Below the pieces are notes generated by a model, which searched no databases, had not been told where the DNA came from, and saw only the letters and a program-made list of their open reading frames with translations. DNA of 64,000 nt from Mytilus galloprovincialis (taxonomy: Eukaryota; Mollusca; Bivalvia; Mytilida; Mytilidae), in assembly GCF_965363235.1 (NCBI RefSeq), contig NC_134843.1, forward strand, positions 43,347,035-43,411,034, written 5' to 3'. Both the position numbers and the translations under genes were made by a program. Positions 51,001 through 62,206 of this stretch are shown in pieces (the first letter of the stretch is position 1; the number at the start of each line of letters is the position of its first letter).

Positions 51001-53401
51001 TCAAGTTGTAAATCCCAATGAGGATGGGTCACACAAATCGTGTTGGTTTATCATTCAGCTGAACCTACTATTGAGGAAATAACAGACATTGTTTTAGATT
51101 GAATTATTTTTTGCTGTGCCTACAGATTTATAGCCAATTTTTTGTATTTGTATGTTCTTGCATACTGTGGATTCATATAATTTAAATCAAAAATTCTTTA
51201 TTTTATTTAGAGTTTGCATGAAATGTTTAGCATTGGATGTTAAGAAATCAATCAATTAATCAATCTAATAATTTATAAATGGCAATACAAAAACATGACA
51301 GTTTAAAGGCAACAGAATATATGCCGATACTTGACACTGGTTCCTTGCAAATCCAAATAACAAGAACTAGAGTAATCTAATATAAAGATGCATTGTCTTG
51401 GCGGAAACCATCCTCATTCAAAAGATGGTAAGAAGTATTTAGGTATTTACATGATTTATCTATGTTTGCTCTGAGTGCTCCTGATCTAGCTACAAATAAC
51501 CTTTTGATGTTGTCAATAATAACTTATACATGTAATTGTGACATCAAATATTTTTTCAGAAAACTGTGTCACTTTAAGAATGGCATTACTAATGCACATG
51601 AACCTGAGCTTAAGGTTGCTTAACTTAACATTACTCACTTCCAACCATCAAATAGGAAAAGAGTTTCCTTTGTGGTTCTGATTGTACTTGAGATACATTA
51701 ACATCTTTAGAACCTGATCTTTTATATGATGAGTAGTCTGGAAAATTTATATCTGTATGGGAATACCTTACTTGTTGTGGTCCTGAAAAAATAAAGTTCA
51801 ATATTAAAGTTTGTCACACTTTAAAATCCAAAAGTCTCTCTATGTTTTTAACTATAGGTATAACCTGTGAAGACGAACGAGTCTGTTAGCTACATATGGA
51901 AAAAATGTTTTTTGTTTTAATTAATAAAATCATTTTCATTCATTATGACATGTATGGTGTACTAACAAAACTTTTTTATAAAAAAAAAACATTTTGTAAA
52001 TAATTTAACGTAGATTTCTTCAATATGACAAAACAAGTTTGAATGGGATAGACAACCACACTATCAGTATCAGGTCCGTTCACGCCCAATATACTTTCGC
52101 ACCCTACACGTTCGCACCCAAGGTCCGTTCGCACTCTACACGTTCGCGCCCAATTTTAATTCAAATTTCAGTTGAATAATTGGAAAATCATGATATTTGT
52201 TTTTAATTGCTTTTGTGTAAATACTGAATGTATGTATAGCTTGGTATGAGTAAAAGATTGAAGATTTTAAATTAAATGAAAAACACAAAAGATAATTGTT
52301 TTTAACAGCTTGGTCCCTTTGATCTGAAACAATGAAACAATAAAATATAGCAATACACTATTATAACCAAAACATGATCAAACATGATAAAATTTATTCA
52401 ACACACAAAGAAAAAAGTAGTCAGAATCTCACTCCATTTTGAAACAAGTCAATGAAACAAAGTTATAGCAATAAACTAACCAAAACATAATTAAGAGTTA
52501 TTCAACACAAAATAAAACATTGACAGAATCCTACTTTATTTAAAAAGGAATATTATTTTTTTTAACAATACACTGTCCAAAACATAATTAAGATTTATTC
52601 AACACAATAAAAAATGCTGTGTCACTTTATTTTGAGACAACGAAAACAATTATACTTATAAGAATTTACTACTTGCCAAAACTTGATTACAAAGTTATTA
52701 AACCCAAAACCAATTAAAATTGGGCGCGAACATGTAGGGTGCGAACGGACTTTGGGTGCGAACATGTAGCCTTTTGTAGGGTGCGAAAGTGAAAGGGGGC
52801 GAACATGAGTGGGTGAGAACATGAATGGGCGCGAACGGACCCGGATTCCACACTTTCCTGTGTCCACAGAATCAATAAGACAATATACAACCATGACAAC
52901 GGGAGTTTACAACTGTGAGTCATTTCTCAATAAAACTAGTTAGGTTCCTTGCATTATATTAAAGTTAATTAATTTCTTTTATAGACAAGTGCCTGAGAAT
53001 AATTTATGGGCCAGCTATTAAATAAACTGTAAGCCTCGCATTATCGGATTATCAGCATGTTAGAATTGTTATGTCAGACTTATGTACATGGTGTATTGAA
53101 ATAGTATTTGTGAGAGCATCAATTTCTATAATTAAACAAAAAATTAAATATAAAAAGAAACAAAAATATCAGAATTGTGTGTGCAACGATCAATGTACTT
53201 ACTACACCAGTTACTTGAAATTTTGACTGCAGACTTCGGTGCCAACTTATGTAACGTATAAGACGATTTCTTATCGTGTTGGGACGGTTTTAATGACACA
53301 ACTTCTGGTGCCAGTGAAGCTGAAGGTAGAATCGGTCTTGTTATTTTCCCTATCATTTGTGAAACTGCTGGCATAGCAGCGGATTTAGGTAGGGAATACA
53401 T
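45019..53401 (-). CDS. UQCRFS1: Cytochrome b-c1 complex Rieske iron-sulfur subunit, complete, 4 exons
   Basis: Exons in gene order: 53401-53203, 51782-51639, 46815-46513, 45182-45019. Total 810 nt, 269 residues; human is 274. Exon 1 encodes a Ser/Lys-rich, acid-poor N-terminus consistent with a mitochondrial presequence. Exon 2 contains HTDINFPDY and the start of the membrane helix ([18 protein letters not shown] spans the exon 2/3 junction). Exon 3 has [20 protein letters not shown] and [15 protein letters not shown]. The 2Fe-2S ligands are intact: C212 and H214 in CTHLGC, C231 and H234 in CPCHGSHYD, with C217 and C233 placed to form the conserved disulfide. The CTHLG/C codon is split by intron 3. 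The protein transfers electrons from ubiquinol to cytochrome c1 in the inner membrane. The exon 1 donor (A|GTAAGT) was picked by consensus and phase. Confidence 0.95.
46208..46335 (-). mobile_element. SINE fragment, same family
   Basis: GTTAACACCATTTTCAACAC, GGCAGTCAGTTTTTATTGG and GTGCCTGGAGAGAACCA are the reverse complement of the SINE 3' half seen at 21478-21655. Confidence 0.65.
47329..47784. repeat. Left terminal direct repeat (456 bp)
   Basis: Identical by eye to 49528-49983. It contains AATAAA at about 47482 and a small reading frame with [17 protein letters not shown] that continues a short way into the interior. Confidence 0.9.
49528..49983. repeat. Right terminal direct repeat (456 bp)
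   Basis: Identical by eye to 47329-47784, then returns directly to the interrupted host repeat at AGTTCATGCGTAAATGCACG. Confidence 0.9.
50502..50541. repeat. CCCG/ACCG microsatellite
   Basis: A run of CCCG units with interspersed ACCG, strikingly GC-rich against the AT-rich background. It lies at the 3' end of the dispersed repeat. Confidence 0.85.
51212..51276 (+). mobile_element. 3' fragment of the same SINE-like family
   Basis: GCATGAAATGTTTAGCATTG, then GATGTTAAG and an AATCAATC-type tail, closely matches the 3' end of the element at 54539-54970. It lies in UQCRFS1 intron 1. Confidence 0.6.
52073..52841. mobile_element. TIR element with TTCGC(G/A)CCC-repeated ends
   Basis: The left end (GGTCCGTTCACGCCC, then TACACGTTCGCACCC repeated, to CGCGCCCAATTTTAATT) is inverted at the right end, which is longer because it has extra TTCGCACCC-type units. 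The middle contains three to four degenerate units of roughly 110 bp (AACCAAAACATAATTAAGA, TTATTCAACAC). Lies in UQCRFS1 intron 1. Confidence 0.75.
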
Positions 53402-54538
53402 ATCCCAAAATTTTGTCCAAAATTCAAGGTGACCGGAAGAGAATTTATTCCGGTAGTTGCTCTCGTATATATCCGAAAATTAACAACTAAAAATCTATTT
53501 TGGTGTCTTATATAATAGTATTTATTTTTATTCAGATCTAAGTGTAATTAATCAACCTTATTTAGACACATAATAAATAAAAATTCAAAATATATTTTAC
53601 GACATGAGCTTTTGGGTAGAGTAAAATGAATATAAATCCGACTGAGGATTAAAAAACAAAATAGTCCCGGAACATCATATTCCGGGAATGAACAATTCAG
53701 CAACCGTGACATCTAAATCTGATTATACAATTACTATGTATGATATGAAATCATTTTGCAATTAAAGCCTTACCATGTGTCCTTCTTTCCATTCCATCCT
53801 CTTCTACTTCCCAGATCTTTCCAAACAGCTCATACAGCATTTGAGTTGAAGTTTCAATGTCTGCTTTCTTTATTTCTTCTGAAGCTGATGGTCTTTTACA
53901 GTCCACTGCCGAAAGCTCTTCCGAAGGTGGAATGTCACCTTTATTTACAGGTGGATCCTGGTTTAGCACATTCTTGAAATGCTCCACCCATCTTTTCATT
54001 TGCTCTTCATGTGTGACGAGTGTTTTCCCTTCTTTGTTTTTGACTGGTCTACTTCCTTTCTGGCATTTCCCCGTTACTGAGCAGTTTTATGTTGTCATAC
54101 AGAGCTTTGATGTTGTTTGCTCTAGCTGCTTCTTCTGCTTCTGCTGTCAGTTTTCTACAAATGCCCTCCTAGATTATCTCTCCTTGCACTGTTCCTGACA
54201 TCCTTGTTAGCTATAGTTGGTATACTCTTCTGATATGCTAATTGTTTTGCTGATCTTGTTTTGCTGTTGTTCAGGATATTTTTTTTTTATATTTTTCCAT
54301 TCTTCCACTTTTACAGGTGTTTCTGGCGTTATCCATTCCTTGTGTTTTCTATTTTTTAAACCACCTGATGTTTCGCTAGCTGTCGTGAAAGCTTTTTTAA
54401 TTACTTGCCAGTGATCTTCTATTGAAACTGTTTCCTCTATTGCATTCTTGGAGCGATTTTTTGGAATTCTGGAACATTTGGAACTCTATTTGGAATTCTG
54501 ATTTCTTTTTTGCCAACATTGATATTTTAAACCGTTTT

Positions 54539-54970
54539 AACCCCAAGGGTGACTGGGGTATAGAAATATGGTCACTTGGTCTTCTCCCGACCGGCAGTAA
54601 AACGCTTGCTGAAGTGGGGCGTCCGTTTGGCTGTGCGGGATGTATCAAGTTCGCAGTCACGTCCGGTCAGAAGGGGACGTTAAATCAATCCGATGCCTCG
54701 TGTAAAGAGAGTGCCACGCTCTTTGCACGTTAAGAACCCTTGCAACAACTCTTTGAGGGGTCCGTAGGTGGCCTGTTGCAAGGCAAAATTTCTGTCCCTA
54801 TCCAATATACCCTCATTTTCCAGTGGCAGTCCAAATTTCCCCGACCATCATCCTAGATGGCCTCTATTACAACAACCTACGTATTGTATTTATTGTGAAC
54901 TTGTTCTCGTCCTGAATATGCATGAAATATTTGCCACTGGACGTTAAGCAACCAACAATCAATCAATCAA
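54539..54970 (+). mobile_element. SINE-like element with AATC tail and 12-bp target duplication
   Basis: The element is bracketed by TTAAACCGTTTT at 54527-54538 and 54971-54982, and ends in CACTGGACGTTAAGCAACC followed by AATCAATCAATC. It interrupts the minus-strand LINE. The perfect 12-bp duplication and repetitive tail indicate target-primed insertion by a LINE in trans. A related 3' end lies at about 51212-51276. Confidence 0.88.
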
Positions 54971-55169
54971 TTAAACCGTTTTCCTATTGATTCAATAATT
55001 TGGTGTTTCTTTAGCTTCAATTTGACTTTTGCTATAATAAGATGGCGGTCAGTGTCAGCGTCGGCTACTCTTTTAACTTGGACATATTGTAAACTACTCC
55101 TAAACTTCTTGAAGATGCAGACATGGTTTATTCGATTTTCAGTGTTCATGACTGGAGATATCCATGTTG

Positions 55170-55751
55170 CTAGATGACATTTTTGTGTGGGAAAACTGTT
55201 CCACCAATGGCCAGATTGTGATTTGCACAGTGGTTGACAAAAAAATCTCCATTCTCATTCATTTCTCCTAGCCCATGTCTTCCCATCACTTGTTCATAAC
55301 TGTTGTTGTCACTTCCTATCTTAGCATTTGGGTCTCCCATTAAGATGGTGATGTCTTTGGAGTTACATTTCCTGGTGGTTTCTTCAAGCAATCGATAGAA
55401 TCCTTCCTTGATGTCGTCCTTTGCGTCATTTGTAGGGGAATAGCATTGGATGATGTTTAATGATATCCTTTTATGTGTGGTCTTGAATTTTGCCATGATG
55501 ATTCTGGCACTTATTGGCTCCCAGCCAATTAATGTTTTCTGAGCTTCTTTTGACAGAATAATGGCAACCCCTTCAGAATGTTGGGTATTCTCTTCCATAT
55601 GTCCAGAGTATATAATCACTTCTCCTAATGTTAGTTTTGATTGTCCTGCATCATTCCATCTTGCATCTGCTATTCCTAGTAAACCTATTTCATATGCCTT
55701 CATTTCATTGGCGATGGTTTGTGCTTTTCCTGGAACGTACATAGATCTCAC
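55170..55751 (-). pseudogene. LINE endonuclease-domain ORF remnant
   Basis: The longest intact piece of the LINE, 193 residues. Recognisable blocks are GLLGIADARW, EGVAIILSKEA, IIQCYSPTNDA, ITILMGDPNAK and RHGLGEMNENGDF. The Phe of the usual GDFN motif is Pro here, which with the truncation argues against activity. Confidence 0.8.
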
Positions 55752-57055
55752 ATTTCATGTTCCTATCTTTGTTGCGGATTTAGAGTTCAGAAGTCTCAGT
55801 TGTGTAGCTTCCTTTCGGTTTTGGCCATCCAACGTCATTCTCCTTCTATGTAAAGGTCTTCTTTCTCTTTCATCCAAGGTTCGTAAATTTTCGTTTCGTG
55901 TTTTTGTAATCCGCTTTTACCTCCAAGCAGGGCATTAGCCTACCTTAAGGTTCCAGGAGGGTTTTTAAAGGCATCTTGAATGCAGCTTTCCACATACGAG
56001 TCACTGGCCGGTGGGGCATTGTTTGCCCTCCTACGCTCTTTGTCGTTGTCGCTTGACAGCAATCTTCCACAGGGGCAGTGATCTCCCCACTATTTGTCCA
56101 ATAGCTGGAGTGGTTGTCTTGAAAGGACTAACGCCGTGACGGTTACCACAACCGGGATTTGAAATCAGAGTTTTTCTTCTACTAGACAGGCTGCCTACCT
56201 AGGCTCACAAGACCCATCTTCCCGTCGCCCTTGTAGTTTTGCCTAAGGCCTTTTGGTGCTCAGTATTCATCTGTTACCACGGAAAGGAACTACATAGGAC
56301 TTGATGTGGAGAGGCTATGTACTGACAGGGAGAGACTGACTAACTGTGCACCTTTTTACATTTCTGTTAGCAAGCGGCGCTGAAAGCGAGAGATGACAAG
56401 GCGAAGCACACAGATAAAAAACACAGAACACTAGACGCATCACACAACATTTATCAGACAGTATACAGTTTATACGATATTTTAAATACTTTATGAGATA
56501 TCTTCTTTTAAAAGTTTAAAAGATACCTTATAAAGTATATGATATACTAGTATCTTATAAATATTTTTATATAAGATAGCTAGTACAATTTCTGAGATAT
56601 CTTATATAGTTTATATGATATATCAAATCATGAGTTAAATATTTATAAGATATCTCACATAATTGATAAGAAAATAATATAAGATATCTTATAATTTATA
56701 TGAGATGTCTTATAGACTATATGGGATATCTTATAAACTATATAGGATAGATATCTTATAAACTATATAAGATATCAAGATACTTTATAGCTTACTGTTC
56801 GATGTGAGCCAAGGCTTCGTGATGAAGGCCGTACTTTGACCTATAATGGTTTACTTTTATAAATTGTTATTTGGGTGGAGAGTTGTCTCATTGGCACTCA
56901 TAGCACATCTTCCTATATCTATCTAATACATTAAATAAGATATCATATACTTTATTATATATCTTATATACTTTACAAGACATCTTATAAGATATCTTAC
57001 ATGATATACTTTCAAGATAAGGTATCTCCTGAATATCTTTATATAAGATGTCATC

Positions 57056-57118
57056 ACAGGCACTTGTCTCAAAATTTATTTTCTATATAAAAACAATTTC
57101 TAAGACAAGGGCCTGTGG
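57056..57118. mobile_element. CACAGGCACTTGTCTC foldback element, short copy
   Basis: ACAGGCACTTGTCTCA at the left pairs with AAGACAAGGGCCTGTGG at the right. It is inserted in the GATATC-rich satellite. Confidence 0.7.
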
Positions 57119-57356
57119 ATATAGTTTTTAAGATACCCTATATAGTTTATAAGATATCTTATGAAGAAAATTATATGAGATATGTTATAACCCATATAAG
57201 ATATCCCATAAACTGTCATAAGATAGCTTTTTTCTTTCATATTTTATATAAATAAGGCCATTAGTTTTCTCGTTTGAATTGTTTTACATGGTCATTTCGG
57301 GGCCTTTTATCGCTGACTATGTGGTGTGGGCTTTGCTCATTGTTAAGTTTAAGTCC

Positions 57357-57521
57357 AGTGGCGGATCCAGAACTTTTCTTAAAGGGGGGCCCGCTGACTG
57401 ACCTAAGGGGGGCCCGCTCCAGTCATGCTTCAATGATTCACTATATAATCAACCAATTTTTTCCCACGAAAGGGGGGGGGGGGCGGCCCCGCAGCCCCCC
57501 CCCCCCCTGGATCCGCCTATG
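57357..57521. mobile_element. Foldback element with GGCGGATCCAG ends
   Basis: Starts AGTGGCGGATCCAG and ends CTGGATCCGCCTAT; flanked by AAGTCC at 57351-57356 and 57522-57527. It interrupts a copy of the GTCTCATTGGCA family. It contains long G and C homopolymers. Confidence 0.8.
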
Positions 57522-57689
57522 AAGTCCGTACGGTGACCCTTTACGAGTTGTTAATTTCTGTGTCATTTTGGTCTCTTGTGGAGAGTTGTCTCATTGGCAA
57601 TCATTCCACATCTTCCTTTTTATATAAACTATATAAGATATCTTATAAAGTCAATGAGATATCTTGAAGTTAGAATAAATTCTTTTTTT

Positions 57690-58165
57690 TTCAATTCAAA
57701 TCAGATTTATTGTCATGTAAACTATGAATAAGTTTGTGACAAATTATATAAACATGTACACAATATACATTTCACAAACAAAAATCAAAGGAAAACATCA
57801 GTCATAAAACATAAAAAGTTCAAAAGCAAAACAATCTATCTGTATGATATACTACTATATTTATATAAATAAATCAAGAGTCCCCTGTCCTGCAGTTCTA
57901 ATGCCTGTTTTAAAAAGGACCATAAGCTTTCTACATCTTTTGAGGTTGATGGGCAAAGAAGAAATTTAATTTTCTGTCATTTTCTTGCCAGGACATACAA
58001 TCTGGCATATGATAGCATATGTTTAACTTTGTTTCCTATACTGTAGTAAAACGGCTTGTCGCAAATTGCGTTAATTTGCCGGAACAGATTATCATTTATA
58101 TTTTTGCCAGTCTTACTGCATAAGTTGTGTTCAGTATAGAATGGGGTGCTCATTTTCGCCATAAC
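57690..58165 (-). other. Unidentified coding-like remnant with 3'-UTR-like flank
   Basis: A 61-residue minus-strand frame at 58162-57977 (start MAKMSTPFYTEHNLCSKTGK, end SYARLYVLARK) has amphipathic, cysteine-containing composition unlike the surrounding repeats. It is followed by AT-rich sequence with TTTATTGTCATGTAAACTA. Probably a transposon-derived C-terminus; I do not recognise it. Confidence 0.3.
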
Positions 58166-58369
58166 TTTCCATGTTTTCTGCAGTTTATGTTCAGGTCTTT
58201 ATGTTTTTGAAGTTTACTGATATTTCTATATGAAGATAACATCAAAAACAAAATATTCTTAGCTTGAAAATGTGTTTCTTTGAAAAAAAATCATCTGAAC
58301 AGTTAGATTAAAGGCTATTTGAAATTTCCTGATGTTTTGTCAAAGGGGGACACATATTCGCCGTTTTTA

Positions 58370-58464
58370 CCACAGGCACTTGTCTCAGAATTTTTTTTCC
58401 CTATATATATACCTTAATATTAAGGTATATTGGGGAAAACAAATTCTGAGACGAGTGCCTGTGG
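58370..58464. mobile_element. CACAGGCACTTGTCTC foldback element, long copy
   Basis: CCACAGGCACTTGTCTCAGA is mirrored by TCTGAGACGAGTGCCTGTGG, and pairing extends to a CCTTAATATTAAGG centre, forming a 95-bp near-perfect hairpin. Confidence 0.85.
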
Positions 58465-58803
58465 TTTTTATACATCTATTTAAAACCAAATAAGTACAGC
58501 ATATTCATCAAATCAATTTCATTATATATGAATAGCAGACATTTCAAAGAGGGGGGCAAGGGGGGTCCCAATAACAGCAAAACAGCAAATTGATTTGGCT
58601 CATAACAGATAACAAGGAATTAAAATGGACAAAAACAGATAACAGTAAATGAAATATTAAAATAATATCGTCTTTGACAAATCAGTATTTCTTATTACGG
58701 ACATAATCCTTTGTAATGTATTCCATTTTCTATGACTATGTTTTAGTATTAATTTATGTATCTAGAATGTGTTTAAATTACTACTCAATATATTATAATA
58801 TTT

Positions 58804-59440
58804 TTTATACGCTCGTTAACGGAACGTATTATGGTATACTGTTGTCCGTCTGTTGTCAACATGTCGGACATTAACACAAAAACTCTTTAACCAATTTGCA
58901 TTAAACTTTAGAAAATTGTTTATATCTATTGACGTGAGCTCCCTTTTTTTTCTTTTTTTTTTTTATAAATTTTAGATTTTAAGTTTCTGGGTAATGGGTT
59001 TTTATTCAATAAAATTGGTGTTTTTTTCAGTTTTCTGATAATATCTCAAAAATGCTTTCACAAAGCAAGGAATTTTGGTGAATTGTTTACATCTGTTAAC
59101 ATGAGGTCACTTTCAATTTTTATAAATTTTAGATTTTACGTTTCCGAGTTAACGGGTTTTATTAATTAAAAAGGGGGGATTTTCCAGTTTTCAGACATTA
59201 ACACAAAAATGTTTTCAGTAGTTCTCATGAAACTTTGCTGAAATGTTTATATCTATTGTTGTAAACTCCCTTTCGATTTTTATTAATTTTCGATTTTATG
59301 TTATTGAGTTAAGGGATTTTATTCATTAGAAAAAGGTGGCATTTTCTAGTTTTCAAAAGTTACTAAAAAATGCGTTCAGCAGTTCTCATGAAACGTTGGT
59401 GTATTGTTTATATATATTGACTGAAGCTCCCTTTGTTGCT
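58804..59440 (+). repeat. TTATACGCTCGTTAACGG family with about 115-bp units
   Basis: Starts TTATACGCTCGTTAACGGAA and CGTATTATGGTATAC, followed by about four degenerate units containing TTGTTTATATCTATTG and CTCCCTTT. Confidence 0.7.
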
Positions 59441-59459
59441 AATAAAAAAAAATGACCTA

Positions 59460-59730
59460 AAAGAGTTTGAACATTCTGACTTTTTCTAAATGACCATCTA
59501 ATGAGGTGTGTAAATTTTTCTTAATAAGACTATGAGGCAAAGTGGTATGTAGGGTAGAAAAATCAAAAGCACCAATTATAAGCTTGCAATTTATCAAGTA
59601 CTTCGAACGAATTTTGACACTCCAAAAGCAATTTATTTGAACAATTTTTTATCAGGTTTTTGATTGTACCAAGTGTACTAGTAAATAGAATACATAGTTT
59701 AGTATGGAAACAATGGCTTGAAACGAAATA
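59460..59730 (-). pseudogene. Reverse-transcriptase remnant (Penelope-like type suspected)
   Basis: Minus-strand frames give NSFEVLDKLQAYN, then after one frameshift FDFSTLHTTLPHSLIKKN, then HLIRWSFRKS in a third frame. The FDFSTLYTTLPH-type motif followed by LI.W.F is characteristic of a widespread bivalve RT family that I associate with Penelope-like elements. At least two frameshifts; no catalytic YxDD segment is present. Confidence 0.55.
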
Positions 59731-61950
59731 AGTCTTTGTTTGTAATGAGTTATGTGCAGCTTAAGGACCCAAGTACATGGTTGGAACTTTCATTGTACAA
59801 TGCATTTGGTTCTGCTTTGAAAAGAATCACAGAGCCGAGTCTATGTACCATATTATATAAAAGGTTAAGTGGTTGTTAGGACTTAGTCCTTAATTGAGAT
59901 CCTTGTCAGATATTCCTGGCCATATGTTTTCCTTTTTGTCATATTAAGAATTGTTTTAATTTAATATGTTCGTAGGGGAAACAAGGAACATTATTCTCAT
60001 ACAAAAAATTAAGATAATTCTAAATACACATTCATAAAAAAATAGAATTTATTACAAAGGATAATCATAAGATATACTTGAATTGTCCTGGACCTCACTT
60101 CTGTGATGGGTATATGTTAATGGAATCCTTCTCTGAATACGGGACAAACATATTAGTAGTGGAAGACCCCAATGTCCAATGATCTTCAATTTATATCGAA
60201 TATTGACTGTCAAAAAAAAAACCGCTAACATTCCAATTTTCAATAACAGTTAACAGCAAATACATTATCACAAAAACAGATAACAAAAAAACTAGAAGCC
60301 CAATAACAGCTAACAAAGAATAAGACAATAACAGCTAACAGCAAATATATTTTCAAAATAACAGATAACAAAGAATTAAATTGCCCCATAACAACATAAC
60401 AGTTAAACCCCTTGCCCCCCTCTTCAAAGGTGTAAAAAACTGAAGTCAAAGAATTACTAAGAAATACTTCTTTGAAATCATTATTTCATTTGGGAAATTG
60501 GCCGAAAAGCGTTGTCTGTTTTTCGGTCCTTTGCAGTAAGTTCCGACATTTTGTCTGAGTTTAAAAAATAATCATATTTTTTGTAATAATATAATTTACC
60601 GGCATATTTCTTCCATTTTACCTATCCTTTGAAGTTTTTACACCTCAAAATCATAAAACGGCGAAATTGTGTCCCCGGCGAATATGAGCGCCCACTCTAT
60701 GTCTCTGCAAATCGTGATTGAAAAATAAATTTGGTTCGAATTTCGAAAACTGATTTCACAATTCTTTTCAAAATGGTCCAAGTATTCTTAAAATTGATTT
60801 ATTTTTTTGGGTCCGAAATGTCCTAATCTCGCTTCGAAATGTCCGCGACTGAATCTTTGTTTGCTAAATACCTTACCCATTTGCAATGCACGACGGGAAA
60901 TCGGGAAATTTAAACATGGAGGTTTGTATTTCAAATTTTCAAATATCCGATACTTGATGTTTAATTCTTTGACTTTGGGTTTCTTATGCAGTACTTTAGT
61001 CATGTTTATGATGATTATCACCAATAAAGGAATCCAAAACTTATATTGCATTTGATATACTTAAAGCACTTGAGCCACTTTCACTTTGGCGTCCCCACGC
61101 ACCTGACAAGGTTGTAAACAAATCTGCCGAAGTATTTTTTTGCTTATTTTCTTTAGAAATATTATAATAATGGCTTCCAGTTACACCAGTCATAACCATA
61201 CTAAATGGGCGTGTGGGACAATTATATTATTCAAGACATTCCAAATACTATATATAACGTCATGAACAGGTTGTGCTTGTGGCTGTGGATAAACACCCAC
61301 TTGGGTCATTGTTATAGATAATAGACATTATGCATAGTATACCTGAATTGTCAATTTTTAGTTCTGCAATTCATCTACATTGTTGTTTAGTGCCATGATG
61401 ACCAGAGTCTGTCCAAATAATTATGAAGTTTGGCAAGGCTATTTTTTTTTCAATTAAACCTTCCTACGACAGTCACATGTATGACGTCATGAAGCTGAAG
61501 CTATATTTTACTTCTGGACTTTGAGAATGACTTTTGGGGGGAAATTTGAGACACAATTTAAGGTTGAAATCTTCATAGTGGGCCAGAAATTTTTGCAAGG
61601 TACATGTAACAAAGTCCCTTTTGTGTTCTTATCGATACAAAATATCCAAAATAAATAATAAAATAAAATACGATTCTATATGATGTGGTCAAATAATATT
61701 TACTTTAATTTCAAAATTGTTTCCTAGATTTTCTAAATATGTCACTTCCGTCGAGTACTAAATACCAAAATTTGGAAGACGAACTTCTGGTTAATAAAAA
61801 TCCATGTTCCATCAAATTTTACCGATTTTGATATTTTATACTTTCCCAAAGTAATGTATTTTGGAATTTCTGGGAAACCATTTTGAAATTAAAGTTTTGG
61901 GTGGTAAATGACCTTCAAAGGGTTGCTGCCTTCAAATTAGTCTAACCCAG

Positions 61951-62206
61951 TATACCTGCCAACTTTCCAAAATGCCAGGGATTTTTATGTGCAAGATGGC
62001 TCTTATAAGCCTTCAAAACCTTCAAGAGGGCCTTTAATTATATTTTAATGTTGGTTTGGGGATTCTTTATACTTTAAAAAGCCTGTAGCCATTGTAAAAT
62101 AAATTGTTTTGTTTAAAATTGTGGACGAAATTGCTCTTTTAAACTTTCAATTTTGGCGCCTCCATGGGGGGAAATCACCTGCAAATAGTGACAGTTGGCA
62201 GGTATG
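61951..62206. mobile_element. 256-bp TIR element with ACCCAG duplication
   Basis: ATACCTGCCAACT near the left end is inverted as AGTTGGCAGGTAT at the right; ACCCAG flanks at 61945-61950 and 62207-62212. No coding capacity. Confidence 0.8.

Larger units (their letters stand above)
53750..56395 (-). mobile_element. Fragmented LINE with apurinic-type endonuclease
   Basis: On the minus strand a 5' leader-like region (about 56395-55930) is followed by an endonuclease frame at 55751-55170 (start near RSMYVPGKAQTIANEMKAYE; MGDPNAKIG where the family has GDFN; GRHGLGEMNENG) and its continuation at 55149-54967. After a SINE-like insertion comes the linker to the RT (54430-53750: RWVEHFKNVLNQ, then EIETSTQMLYELFGKIW-like text with an internal deletion). 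The catalytic RT domain is absent, so the copy lost its 3' part. Frameshifts are frequent. It lies about 350 bases upstream of the UQCRFS1 start codon. Confidence 0.85.
56462..57670. repeat. GATATC/ATAAGATATCTTAT satellite
   Basis: Irregular repetition of AAGATATCTTATA and TATATAAGATATC, itself palindromic. It is densest at 56462-56775, continues at 56930-57050 and 57119-57235, with a last piece at 57625-57670. Interrupted by two GTCTCATTGGCA copies and two foldback elements. Confidence 0.8.
58545..60430. mobile_element. Possible 1.9-kb composite element with AAGAGGGGGGCAAGGGG ends
   Basis: AAGAGGGGGGCAAGGGG at 58549-58565 is matched in reverse near 60410-60428, and AACAGATAACA-type repeats lie inside both ends. 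The interior holds the GCTCGTTAACGG repeat and an RT remnant, so this may be two half-elements rather than one unit. Confidence 0.45.

Noticed and set aside
60788-61055. Opposed ORFs of about 85 codons, plus ATGGAG|GTTTGT near 60917 resembling a short first exon
   Set aside because: No downstream partner exon with a matching phase was found, and neither ORF has a recognisable domain. Left unassigned.
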